From positions 35,594 to 99,593 of the forward strand of contig NZ_JACSQS010000005.1 in the NCBI RefSeq assembly GCF_014836545.1: a DNA stretch of 64,000 nt, read 5' to 3'. Origin of the DNA: Stenotrophomonas lacuserhaii. GTDB taxonomy: Bacteria; Pseudomonadota; Gammaproteobacteria; Xanthomonadales; Xanthomonadaceae. The position numbers were made by a program, and so were the translations under genes. The notes under the pieces were generated by a model that saw nothing but the letters and a program-made list of their open reading frames with translations, ran no database searches and had not been told where the DNA came from. Every line of letters begins with the position of its first letter. The first letter of the stretch is position 1. Positions 20,146-28,751 of this stretch are shown here, in pieces.

Positions 20146-20616
20146 ATGCGCACCCTCCGCCCCTTCGCCGCCCTGATCCTCGCCTGCGCACCGCTGGGTG
20201 CCTGGGCCTGCAGCCCCACCGGCTACCCCGGAACCGGCCAGACCATGCTGTCGGACTTCGACAACGGCGCCTTCCTCATCCATTTCCACGACGACGGCTG
20301 TACGGCCAGCTTCTGGGGAGTCAGCGGTGATGCAATCGGCAACGACAACACCGTGGAGTACGCGTACACGCCCATGGGCGCCGGCCTCCACAGGCTCACC
20401 TGGGTGGCATTCAAGCCGGAGAAAGTGGTGTTCGCCAACGTCGTGCACATACAGAACTGGAACACCTGCATGGTCTATAGCAGCTTGAGCAAACCGGATA
20501 TGACGTTCGTGCACTGGCAAGGTCCGCAGATCCGCAACTGGGACAGCACGTCCGACTCCGTCGCCTGCCCCGGCACCCGCATGCCCCCGCCCGAAGGCGG
20601 GGATCTGGCCGGCTGA
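20146..20616 (+). CDS. Small secreted MoaF-like protein, copy 2
   Basis: A 156-residue protein with a signal peptide of about 23 residues ending in GAWA, followed by CSPTGYPGTGQ. It shares with copy 1 at 16612 the YPG-G start, the FLIHFHDDG block, the NTVEYAY block and the RLTWVAF block, in the same order and spacing. It has four cysteines in the mature part that copy 1 lacks, so it may be disulfide-stabilised. It sits between potG and potF on the opposite strand. Confidence 0.75.
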   Translation: MRTLRPFAALILACAPLGAWACSPTGYPGTGQTMLSDFDNGAFLIHFHDDGCTASFWGVSGDAIGNDNTVEYAYTPMGAGLHRLTWVAFKPEKVVFANVVHIQNWNTCMVYSSLSKPDMTFVHWQGPQIRNWDSTSDSVACPGTRMPPPEGGDLAG

Positions 20617-20625
20617 CCGCACCGA

Positions 20626-21741
20626 TCAACGGCCGGTTTTGATTTCCGTCCACAAGCGGGTGTACAGCTTGTCGGTTTCCGGGGTGTTGATCGAATAGGT
20701 GAACATCTTCTCCGCCACGTCTGCCGGCGGGTAGATGGTCGGATCGGTACGGATCGCCTCGTCCACCAGCGGCGTCGCCTCGCTTACCGGGTTGGCGTAG
20801 TGGATGAAGTTGGTGTTGGCCGCGGCGACCTTCGGTTCCAGCAGGTAATTGATGAACTGGTAGGCGGCTTCCGGGTTCTTGGCATCTTTCGGGATGGCCA
20901 GCATGTCGAACCACTGCGGCGCCCCTTCGCGCGGGATCGAATAGGCCACGTGCACACCGTTGGCCGCTTCTTCGGCGCGGTCACGCGCCTGGATGATATC
21001 GCCCGACCACCCCACCACCAGGCAGGTGCCGCCGTTGGCCAGCGAGCCCACGTACTGTGAGGAGTGGAAGTTCTGCACGTACGGGCGGATCGACTTCAGC
21101 AGCTCGCCAGCCTTCTGGATATCGGCCGGATTGTTGCTGTGCGGGTCCAGGCCCAGGTAGTGCATGGCCACCGGAATCATGTCGGCCGGGGTGTCCAGCA
21201 GGGTCACGCCGCAGTCCTTCATCCTGGCGATGTTTTCCGGCTTGAACACCAGGTCCCAGCTGTTGGCGATGTCGGCGCTGCCGCCGAAACGTTCCTTCAG
21301 CATGTCCACGTTGTAGCCGATGCCGGTGGTGCCGATCATGTACGGCACGCCGTACTTGTTGCCCGGGTCCTGGGTGGCGATGCGCTCCATCACCTTCGGG
21401 TCGAGCTTGGCCAGGTTGGGGATCTTCGCCTTGTCCAGCGGCAGGAACACGCCGGCCTGGATCTGCCGGCCGAAGAAGTTCAGCGTCGGCACCACCACGT
21501 CGTAGCCGCTGTTGCCGGCCAGCAGCTTGGTTTCCACCATCTCGTCACTGTCGAACACATCGTAGGTGACCTTGACCCCGCTCTGCTTTTCGAACTCCGG
21601 GATGGTGTCTTCGGCGATGTAATCGCTGTAGTTGTAGACGTTCAGGACCTTGCTGTCCTGCGCGGTGCCGCTGCCACCACCGCCACCACAGGCGGCAAGC
21701 AGGGCGGCGGAAAGGCCGAGGGTCAGGGTACGCAGCTTCAT
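20626..21741 (-). CDS. potF: Polyamine-binding lipoprotein PotF
   Basis: A 371-residue substrate-binding protein for the PotGHI transporter. The lipobox LLAAC at about residue 18 and a glycine run predict a lipid-anchored form. Ligand-site features of the family are NYSDYIAEDT, the GVPYMIGTTGIGYN stretch and YAYTP-equivalent aromatic positions. The ATG at 21741 is preceded by a GGGAGG-type ribosome site. It lies downstream of the glutamine-synthetase-like gene, suggesting one putrescine unit. Confidence 0.92.
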   Translation of the reverse strand: MKLRTLTLGLSAALLAACGGGGGSGTAQDSKVLNVYNYSDYIAEDTIPEFEKQSGVKVTYDVFDSDEMVETKLLAGNSGYDVVVPTLNFFGRQIQAGVFLPLDKAKIPNLAKLDPKVMERIATQDPGNKYGVPYMIGTTGIGYNVDMLKERFGGSADIANSWDLVFKPENIARMKDCGVTLLDTPADMIPVAMHYLGLDPHSNNPADIQKAGELLKSIRPYVQNFHSSQYVGSLANGGTCLVVGWSGDIIQARDRAEEAANGVHVAYSIPREGAPQWFDMLAIPKDAKNPEAAYQFINYLLEPKVAAANTNFIHYANPVSEATPLVDEAIRTDPTIYPPADVAEKMFTYSINTPETDKLYTRLWTEIKTGR

Positions 21742-21821
21742 GGGAGGGGGCTCCATAGCGGGGTGGGGGCCGATGCCGGCCTGCAGACGGCTGCCAGCCT
21801 AACGCCGCAGCGCCGGAACGG

Positions 21822-21843
21822 GTAGCGCCGAGCCATGCTCGGC
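21822..21843 (+). repeat. SMAG-type palindrome
   Basis: GTAGCGCCGAGCCATGCTCG followed by GC, the canonical unit, between the potF start and the stop of the glutamine-synthetase-like gene. Confidence 0.8.
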
Positions 21844-21859
21844 CGAATGTATCCACTGT

Positions 21860-23257
21860 CTAGACATTCAGCAGCAGGAACTCGCGTTCCCACGAACTGA
21901 TGACCCGGAAGAAGGTCTCGTATTCCTTGCGTTTCACCGAAATATAGGCCCTGCAGAAGCGCTCGCCGAGCAGCGCCTGCAGTTCGGCGCACTGCTCCAG
22001 CCCATCCAGTGCCTCGCCCAGTGATCGCGGCAGGTCGTAGCCCAGTTCCTTGGCGCTGCCACTGATCGGTGCATCCGGTGCCAGCTGTCCACGCAGGCCC
22101 AGCAGCCCGCAGGCCAGGGTGGCCGCCATCGCCAGGTACGGATTGGCATCGGAACCGGCAAAGCGGCTTTCCACCCGCATGTTGTCCGGCGTATCCATCG
22201 GCACGCGCAGGCCGCAGGTGCGGTTGTCGAAGCCCCAGTGCACGTTGCTCGGCGACACCTCGCCGAATACCAATCGCCGATAGGAGTTCACGTTGGGCGC
22301 GAAGAACGCCATCGCCTGCGGCGCGAACTTCTGCAGCCCGCCCAGGTAATGCCCGAACACCGGACTGAACTCCCCTTCCCCATCGCCATCGCCAGCGAAC
22401 ACATTGGCTCCGTCGTTGATCCGCAGCAGGCTCTGGTGGATGTGCATGGCACTACCTGGCTCGTTTTCCATCGGCTTGGCCAGGAACGTGGCATACACCC
22501 CGTGGCGCATGGCCGCCTCGCGCATGGTGCGCTTGAACAGGAACACCTGGTCGGCCAGGTTCATCGCGTCAGCATGGGTGAAATTGACTTCCAGCTGCGC
22601 CGCGCCGGATTCGTGGATCAGCGTATCCACGTCCAGCTTCATCGCATCGGCGTAGTCGTACATCAGGTCCAGGATCGGATCGAACTCGTTCACTGCATCG
22701 ATGGAATAGGACTGCCGCGCGGTCTCCGGGCGCCCGGAGCGACCGGCCGGCGGCAACAGCGGGAAGTCCGGATCGGTGTTCTTCTGCACCAGGAAGAACT
22801 CCAGCTCCGGCGCCACCACCGGGCGCAGGCCCAGCTCCGTGTAGGCATCCAGCACGCGGCGCAGCACGTTGCGCGGCGCCAGTTCGTGCGGCTGGCCGTT
22901 CTTGGTGTAGCAGTCGTGGATGATCTGCGCGGTGGGATCGGTAGCCCACGGCACCATGCGCACCGTCTCCGGATCCGGGCGCAGCACCATGTCCGAATCC
23001 GAAGGCGAAGTCAGTTCGTAGTAATCATCCGGATAGTCACCGGTGACGGTGGTAGCGAAGATACCCTCCGGCAGACGCGTGCCGTAATCGTGGGAGAACT
23101 TGTCGGCCGGGATGATCTTGCCGCGCGCGATGCCGGTGATGTCCGGTACCAGGCACTCCACTTCGGTGATGCGGCGGTCCTTCAGCCAGCGCAGCAGGCT
23201 GCTTTCCTGCGCATCTTCCTCCGTTGGCATCCTGCGCGTGCGGCTGTCGGTACTCAT
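21860..23257 (-). CDS. puuA: Glutamine-synthetase-like gamma-glutamylputrescine synthetase
   Basis: A 465-residue enzyme of the glutamine synthetase fold. Metal and substrate motifs are APELEFFLV, ESGAAQLEVNFTHADAM, GSAMHIHQSL, NVNSYRRL and ESRFAGSDANPYLAMAA. The regulatory adenylylation tyrosine of true GlnA is not evident. Together with potF next to it and a PuuB-like oxidase 0.5 kb away, ligation of glutamate to putrescine (PuuA) is more likely than nitrogen assimilation. Its start overlaps the broken puuD by 4 bases. Other glutamate-amine ligases remain possible. Confidence 0.82.
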   Translation of the reverse strand: MSTDSRTRRMPTEEDAQESSLLRWLKDRRITEVECLVPDITGIARGKIIPADKFSHDYGTRLPEGIFATTVTGDYPDDYYELTSPSDSDMVLRPDPETVRMVPWATDPTAQIIHDCYTKNGQPHELAPRNVLRRVLDAYTELGLRPVVAPELEFFLVQKNTDPDFPLLPPAGRSGRPETARQSYSIDAVNEFDPILDLMYDYADAMKLDVDTLIHESGAAQLEVNFTHADAMNLADQVFLFKRTMREAAMRHGVYATFLAKPMENEPGSAMHIHQSLLRINDGANVFAGDGDGEGEFSPVFGHYLGGLQKFAPQAMAFFAPNVNSYRRLVFGEVSPSNVHWGFDNRTCGLRVPMDTPDNMRVESRFAGSDANPYLAMAATLACGLLGLRGQLAPDAPISGSAKELGYDLPRSLGEALDGLEQCAELQALLGERFCRAYISVKRKEYETFFRVISSWEREFLLLNV

Positions 23258-23685
23258 GCGGAATCCTGTTGAAATCGTTGTCGCTGCCGGCAAGCTTGGC
23301 CGAACGCATGCAACACAGCGTGATAGAAGGGATTGTGGGTGACGCGCCCCACCGGATGCCACGGCACGCCCGGCACGAAGCAATGCCCACGGCTGCGGGC
23401 GGCTTCGACCAGGCCCTCGTCGGCATGCGCTTCGGCCAGCAGGCCGTCAGCCACGGCGTCGATTCCCTGGCCGTGTACCGGATTGACCACGGCAGAACGC
23501 CCGCCGTGCCACTGCGCCAGCCAGCCGCCCGCGGCCAGCGGCGGCTGCAGCGAGGGCAGCAGCACCGGGGTGACCACAGCGGCATCCAGCAGCGCGCGCA
23601 CATACTTCCCGCCGGCCATCGCGAAGCGACGATGGCCCTGCAACGTGCTGTCGGTCGGCAATCCCACGAGGGGCGGAAGGCGCAT
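23254..23685 (-). pseudogene. puuD-like gamma-glutamyl-GABA hydrolase lacking its catalytic core
   Basis: The 143-residue frame starts like a class I glutamine amidotransferase of the PuuD group (PPLVGLPTDSTLQGHRRFAM and GGKYVRALLDAA). It then jumps from LLPSLQPPLAAGG directly to the C-terminal part (VVNPVHGQGIDAVADGL, then FVPGVPWHPVG). Full PuuD proteins are about 250 residues; roughly 90-100 residues between these blocks, including the nucleophilic-elbow cysteine, are missing. The C-terminal WHPE motif reads WHPV, so the triad glutamate is also lost. The deletion is in frame and the ATGA overlap with the downstream gene is kept, which preserves translation of that gene. Confidence 0.8.
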
Positions 23686-23782
23686 GCGAAGGTCCTCGGC
23701 GCTGCGCACACGGTAACCCCGGCAGATGACCGCAGCAACCTTACCGGCAGTCACACCATCACCGTGGCAACTGCGCCAGACT

Positions 23783-25090
23783 ATGCCCATGGACCCCACG
23801 CACGCCCTGCGCGAAGACCCTGCCCTGCCGCCCAGCTGGTATGCCGCCAGCGTACGACCCCGCGCCCCGCTGCCGGCGCTGGACGGCGATGTCCACGTTG
23901 ACGTGGCGATCCTCGGCGCCGGCTACACCGGGCTTTCGGCGGCCCTGGAACTGGCGCGCCGTGGTCTGCGCGTGGTGGTGCTGGAAGCCTGCCGGATCGG
24001 CTGGGGGGCCTCCGGCCGCAATGGTGGTCAGGCGCTGGTCGGCTATGGCTGCGAGGTGGACGTGCTGGAAAAGCAGGTCGGCGCGGAAGACGCACGCACC
24101 CTGTTCGACTACTCCCGCCAGGGCGTGCAGCTGCTGCGCGATCGCATCGACCAGCACCGGATCGACTGCCATTGGGTGTCCGGCCATGCCAACGTACCGA
24201 TCACCACGCGACAGTCGCAGGCGCTGCAGCGCGACGCGGAACGGCTGACCACCCATTACGACTACCCCATGCAGTGGTGGGACCGCGCTACCCTGCGCGC
24301 GCAGCTGGACAGCCCGCGCTACCAGGGCGCGATGTTCGACCCGCTGAGCGGCCACCTGCATCCGCTGGCCTACGCGCAGGGGCTGGCCGATGCCGCGATC
24401 GCCGCCGGCGCGGTGATCCACGAACACACGCCCGTGCTGGAACTGCAGCGCACGCCGCGCCCTGCCCTGCGCACCGCCACCGGCACCGTGCACGCCGCCC
24501 ACGTGCTGCTGGCCGGCAATGCCTGGCTGGAAGGCATCGCCCCGGAACTGGAGCGCCACGTGATGCCGGTCGGCACCTATGTCGGTGCCACTCCGGTGCT
24601 GGGCGAAGCGCGCGCGCGGTCGCTGATCCGAAACAACATGGCCGTGTCCGATACCGGGCTGGTGCTGGACTATTTCCGGCTCAGCCACGACCACCGCGTG
24701 CTGTTCGGCGGCGGCGCCAGTTACTCGTCGCGGCCCCCGGCCGGCCTGGACGCGGTGATGCAGCGACGCCTGTGGCAGGTGTTCCCGCAGCTGCACGGCG
24801 TGCCGCTGGACTACCTGTGGGGCGGCTACGTGGACATCACTCCCAGCCGCGCCCCGCACTGGGGCCGGCTGACCCCGGACATCTACTTCGCGCAGGGCTT
24901 TTCCGGGCATGGGGTGGCCTCGGCCAACCTGGCCGGGCAGGTCATCGCCGAAGCCATCGCCGGCCAGGCCGGACGGCTGGACGTATTCGAGCGCCTGCCG
25001 CACCGGCCCTTCCCCGGCGGACGCCTGCTGCGCACCCCGTTGCTGGTCGCCACGATGGCATTTGTAAAGCTGCGCAATCTAATTTGGTGA
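23783..25090 (+). CDS. PuuB-like FAD-dependent amine oxidoreductase
   Basis: A 435-residue DAO-type flavoenzyme. The dinucleotide-binding motif GAGYTGLSAALELARRG is near residue 49, followed by IGWGASGRNGGQ, a hallmark of the PuuB/OrdL branch. A C-terminal FAD contact region (FSGHGVASANLAGQVIAEAI) is also seen. Neighbouring putrescine genes make gamma-glutamylputrescine the likely substrate. ATGs at 23783 and 23789 are both possible; neither has a strong ribosome site. It is divergent from the broken puuD, with about 100 bases between starts. Confidence 0.85.
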   Translation: MPMDPTHALREDPALPPSWYAASVRPRAPLPALDGDVHVDVAILGAGYTGLSAALELARRGLRVVVLEACRIGWGASGRNGGQALVGYGCEVDVLEKQVGAEDARTLFDYSRQGVQLLRDRIDQHRIDCHWVSGHANVPITTRQSQALQRDAERLTTHYDYPMQWWDRATLRAQLDSPRYQGAMFDPLSGHLHPLAYAQGLADAAIAAGAVIHEHTPVLELQRTPRPALRTATGTVHAAHVLLAGNAWLEGIAPELERHVMPVGTYVGATPVLGEARARSLIRNNMAVSDTGLVLDYFRLSHDHRVLFGGGASYSSRPPAGLDAVMQRRLWQVFPQLHGVPLDYLWGGYVDITPSRAPHWGRLTPDIYFAQGFSGHGVASANLAGQVIAEAIAGQAGRLDVFERLPHRPFPGGRLLRTPLLVATMAFVKLRNLIW

Positions 25091-25125
25091 CGCAGTTCAA
25101 GTTTTCAGAGGAGCGGCCGATAGCC

Positions 25126-26484
25126 TTGAAGACCCAGCCCGTTCCGAGCGCACGCCTCATGCCCGCCTTGCTGCAGGGCGCTTTCGTAAGCGACCCCGGT
25201 GTTGACCCCCTGCCCCAGCGCATCCTGCTGGTGGAGAATTCGCGAACCTTCACCACCCTGGTGCGTGAAGCCATCGAACAGCGCCTGGAGCTGAAGGTGA
25301 CGGTGGCTTCGACCCTTGCCGAAGCCGGCGGCCTGCTGGAGCAGGAACAGGGCTGGTTCCTGGTGCTGACCGGGCTGGTGCTTGCCGATGGCGACCGCGA
25401 AGCCGTGGTGGATTACTTCGTCTCCCGCGGCCTGCCGACGGTGGTGGTCAGCGGGGTGTATGACGAAGACGTGCGCCGCCGCGTGCTGGAACAGAAAGTC
25501 ATCGATTACGTGCTGAAGAACACGCCGGGCAGTGTGGACTACCTGGTGTGGCTGGTGCAGCGGCTGGACCGCAACCGCCGCATCGCCGCGCTGGTGGTGG
25601 ATGATTCGCCGTCCGCGCGTGCCTATGCCGCCGCCCTGCTGCGCATGTACGGCCACCCGGTGTATGAGGCCGCCGACGGTGAAAAAGGACTGGCAGCGAT
25701 CGATGCACATCCGTCCATCCGGCTGGCCGTGGTGGACCAGGAAATGCCCGGCATGCAGGGCGTGGAATTCACCCGACGGCTGCGCATGCAGCGTTCGCGC
25801 GACAAGGTGGCGGTGATCGGCCTGTCCGGCAATACCGATGCCTCGCTGATTCCCCGTTTCCTGAAGAACGGCGCCAACGACTTCCTGCGCAAGCCTTTCT
25901 CGCGCGAAGAATTCTTCTGCCGCGTCTCGCAGAACGTGGACCAACTGGAACTGATCGGCACCCTGCAGGACCTGGCCACGCGCGATTTCCTGACCGGCCT
26001 GCCCAACCGCCGCTGCTTTCTGGAACACAGCCAGCGCCAGTTGCAGGGCGTGCAGCAGCAGGACGACTGGATCGCGGTGGCGATGGTGGACATCGACCAC
26101 TTCAAGCACATCAACGACACCTTCGGCCACGACGGCGGCGACGACGCGCTGCGTGCCTGCGCCGATACCGTGGCCACGCACGCGCGCAGCGGCGATCTGG
26201 TCGCCCGCTTCGGGGGTGAAGAGTTCTGCCTGATGGTGCCCGGGCTGGCGCCGGACGAAGCGGTGGAGTACTTCGAAACCCTGCGCCAGAGCATCGCCGC
26301 GCTGCAGGTTCCCATCGCCGGCACCGCGCTGCGCATGACCGTCAGCATCGGCCTGTGCTGCATCCGCCCCCAGCATGACAGCCTGCACGAACTGATCACC
26401 GAAGCCGACCGCCAGCTGTACCTGGCCAAGGCCGGCGGCCGCAACCGGGTCTGCAGCGCCGCACTCGCCGCCACTGCCGCCTGA
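25126..26484 (+). CDS. Two-receiver diguanylate cyclase response regulator
   Basis: A 452-residue protein. The first receiver-like domain (about residues 26-135) is degenerate: the position of the phosphorylatable aspartate reads VLTGLVL. The second receiver (about 150-265) is canonical, with VVDDSPSARA, the acceptor in VVDQEMPG, and LRKPFS. The GGDEF domain has the catalytic RFGGEEF, and RSGD five residues ahead is a complete RxxD inhibitory site, so c-di-GMP synthesis with product feedback is expected. The TTG at 25126 has AGAGGAG upstream; an ATG at 25159 is the alternative. The sensor partner is not in the window. Confidence 0.88.
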   Translation: MKTQPVPSARLMPALLQGAFVSDPGVDPLPQRILLVENSRTFTTLVREAIEQRLELKVTVASTLAEAGGLLEQEQGWFLVLTGLVLADGDREAVVDYFVSRGLPTVVVSGVYDEDVRRRVLEQKVIDYVLKNTPGSVDYLVWLVQRLDRNRRIAALVVDDSPSARAYAAALLRMYGHPVYEAADGEKGLAAIDAHPSIRLAVVDQEMPGMQGVEFTRRLRMQRSRDKVAVIGLSGNTDASLIPRFLKNGANDFLRKPFSREEFFCRVSQNVDQLELIGTLQDLATRDFLTGLPNRRCFLEHSQRQLQGVQQQDDWIAVAMVDIDHFKHINDTFGHDGGDDALRACADTVATHARSGDLVARFGGEEFCLMVPGLAPDEAVEYFETLRQSIAALQVPIAGTALRMTVSIGLCCIRPQHDSLHELITEADRQLYLAKAGGRNRVCSAALAATAA

Positions 26485-26494
26485 CCTCTGCCCT

Positions 26495-26686
26495 GGTGGG
26501 TGACGACCGTTGGTCGTCACGCTGTTACCTCGGCGGCGTCCGGCGCGGACCGCGATGCCTGGAACATTCCGCCGAGCATGGCTCGGCGCTACCGGCCTAC
26601 CGCCCTTGTGGGTGACGACCGACGCCCCGGTAGGTGACGGCCTACCGCCTTGGTAGGTGACGACCTTGGTCGTCACGCTGTCACCC
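26495..26686. repeat. Cluster of palindromic repeats
   Basis: Several units back to back: GGTGGGTGACGACCGTTGGT with its CGTCACGC end at 26495-26522; an inverted SMAG unit at 26571-26592; partial GTGGGTGACGACC at about 26609; GGTAGGTGACGGCCTACC near 26629; and GGTAGGTGACGACCTTGGTC from 26652. The whole gap between the cyclase and hemerythrin genes is made of them. Confidence 0.8.
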
Positions 26687-26760
26687 GCTTTGATCCAGAT
26701 CAGTGTCGCAATCGGAACGCCCGCCCAGACTCGCTCCCATCGCAAACAGGGAGCACGCAG

Positions 26761-27222
26761 ATGGCCTTACTGGTCTGGCAGGACGATCTCAACATCGGCA
26801 TCGAGGTCATCGACAACCAGCACAAGCGGATCGTGGAGATGCTCAACCATCTGCACGTCGCCCAGCAGGGCCTGCAGCAGCTTGCCGTGGCTGATGTGAT
26901 CGACGAACTGGTGGACTACACCATGTCCCACTTCGCCTTCGAAGAAGAGCTGATGGAAGAAGCCGGCTACCCGTTCTGCGCCGCGCACAAGCGCGTGCAC
27001 GAAATCTTCGGCAAGCGCGTGACCGACTACCGCCTGCGCTTCCAGGCCGGCGAAGACGTGACTGACGAACTGCGCACCATGCTCTCGCGCTGGCTGTTCA
27101 ACCACATCCGCGGCGATGACAAAGCCTACGCCGAAACGGTCAAGCACCACCTCAACCAGTTCACCCGCGAACACCAGGGCGGCAACTGGCTGGGACGTAC
27201 GCTGAAGCGCTTCTTCGGCTGA
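26761..27222 (+). CDS. Bacteriohemerythrin
   Basis: A 153-residue four-helix oxygen-binding protein with a non-haem di-iron site. Ligands visible in order: His in DNQHKRI, HFAFEEE (His and Glu), [10 protein letters not shown] (two His), and FNHIRGDD (His and Asp). GGGAG lies 8 bases before the ATG. The neighbouring diguanylate cyclase could point to redox or oxygen-linked signalling. The stop codon abuts the stop of the convergent MFS gene with no base between. Confidence 0.9.
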   Translation: MALLVWQDDLNIGIEVIDNQHKRIVEMLNHLHVAQQGLQQLAVADVIDELVDYTMSHFAFEEELMEEAGYPFCAAHKRVHEIFGKRVTDYRLRFQAGEDVTDELRTMLSRWLFNHIRGDDKAYAETVKHHLNQFTREHQGGNWLGRTLKRFFG

Positions 27223-28515
27223 TCAGCGCACCCGGCGCTGCAACGCCAGCAGCGCGCAGATGGTCACCAGCGCGGCGATGCACAGGTAATAGCCGACCGC
27301 CACCAGTCCGAAGCGTTCGGCCAGCCATGTCGCCAGGTACGGTGCGGGCGCCGCGCCGAGGATGCCGGCCAGATTGAACGACAACGAAGCGCCGGTGTAG
27401 CGCACCTCCACCGGGTAGATCTCTGCCAGGAACGTACCGCACGGACCGTAGGTGAGGCCCATCAGGAACAACCCCAGCGACAGGAAACCCAGCACCATCC
27501 ACGGGCTGCCGGCCTGGAACATCGGCGCCAGCAGCACGCCGAACACCACGATCAGGCCACTGGCGATGATCATCGTGCGGCGCGTGCCCCAGCGGTCGCC
27601 GTAGCGCGCCGAAATGGGAATACCGGCGGCGAAAAACAGGATACCGACCATCTGCAGCAGCAGGAACTGCTCACGGCTGTAGCCCAGCACCGCGGTGCCA
27701 TGGCCGAGCGCGAACACGGTCATCAGGTAGAACAGCACGAAGGTGGCGAACGCGCCCAACGTGCCCAGCAGCATCGGCATGGCGTGGTCGCGCAGCACCG
27801 TCAGCATCGGCAGCTTGACCCGCGCATGCGCATCCAGTGCCTTCTGGAAGGCAGGCGTCTCATGGATGTTCAAGCGCACCCACAGGCCCAGGCCGACCAG
27901 CAGCGCACTGGCCACGAACGGGATGCGCCAGCCCCACTGCAGGAAGTCATCGGCGCTGAGCAGGCGGCCCAGGATCAGGAAGATGCCGGCCGACAGCAGG
28001 AAGCCCAGCGGCGCGCCCAACTGCGGGAACATGCCGTACCAGGCACGCTTGCCCGGCGGCGCGTTTTCGGTGGCCAGCAGCACCGCACCGCCCCATTCCC
28101 CGCCCAGCCCCAGGCCCTGTCCGAAACGGCAAAGCGCCAGCAATGCCGGCGCCCACAGGCCGATCTGCGCATGCGTGGGCAGCAGGCCGATCAAGACCGT
28201 GGACAGGCCCATCGTCAGCAGCGCTGCCACCAGCGTGGCCTTGCGCCCGATGCGGTCGCCGAAGTGCCCGAACACCGCCGACCCCACCGGCCGTGCGATG
28301 AACGCCACCGCGAAGGTCGCCAGCGACTGCAGCATCGCCGCCTTGTCACTGCTCTCCGGGAAGAACAGGTGCGGGAACACCAGCACCGCCGCGGTGGCGT
28401 AGATGTAGAAGTCGAAGAACTCGATGGTGGTGCCGATCAGGCTGGCCAGCAGCACGCGCTGCGGCGAATTGGCCGGCGCGGACGGGATCGAGGCGGGTGC
28501 AGCAGTGGACGACAT
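27223..28515 (-). CDS. MFS transporter, metabolite:H+ symporter type
   Basis: A 430-residue 12-helix transporter. The family motif between helices 2 and 3 is GHFGDRIGRKATLV, and helix 1 carries GTTIEFFDFYIYATAA, both typical of the ProP/KgtP/ShiA-like MHS group. A further ARYGDRWGTRRTM lies between helices 8 and 9. Substrate is likely an organic acid or betaine, not resolvable from sequence. I start at MSSTAAP (28515) rather than the ATG five codons upstream. Confidence 0.85.
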   Translation of the reverse strand: MSSTAAPASIPSAPANSPQRVLLASLIGTTIEFFDFYIYATAAVLVFPHLFFPESSDKAAMLQSLATFAVAFIARPVGSAVFGHFGDRIGRKATLVAALLTMGLSTVLIGLLPTHAQIGLWAPALLALCRFGQGLGLGGEWGGAVLLATENAPPGKRAWYGMFPQLGAPLGFLLSAGIFLILGRLLSADDFLQWGWRIPFVASALLVGLGLWVRLNIHETPAFQKALDAHARVKLPMLTVLRDHAMPMLLGTLGAFATFVLFYLMTVFALGHGTAVLGYSREQFLLLQMVGILFFAAGIPISARYGDRWGTRRTMIIASGLIVVFGVLLAPMFQAGSPWMVLGFLSLGLFLMGLTYGPCGTFLAEIYPVEVRYTGASLSFNLAGILGAAPAPYLATWLAERFGLVAVGYYLCIAALVTICALLALQRRVR

Positions 28516-28601
28516 GGGCAGGATCAACAAGCAGAGAGCGTTCCGGATTCTGCCACGCTCCTCCCGAAGGGGGGCAGATTGGTTTCAGCCGACACCGCCC
28601 G

Positions 28602-28674
28602 GTAGCGCCGGGCCTCGCCCGCTTCTGGTAGCGCCCAGCCATGCTCGATTTTGGTAGCGCCGAGCCATGCTCGG
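28602..28674 (+). repeat. Three tandem SMAG-type units
   Basis: GTAG units begin at 28602, 28628 and 28653. The first two have diverged stems and the third is canonical (GTAGCGCCGAGCCATGCTCG then GC). They lie between the divergent MFS and anchored-protein genes. Confidence 0.75.
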
Positions 28675-28751
28675 CGAGCGAAGCGGCCGCCCCTGAACCC
28701 CCCAACGAAACTTTCCGCCCTCACGCCTACTCTCACCCCGAAGGTAACCGC

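Noticed and set aside
23254..23685. Short PuuD as a frameshift
   Set aside because: The N- and C-terminal blocks are in one frame and the missing part is absent from all frames, so it is a deletion.
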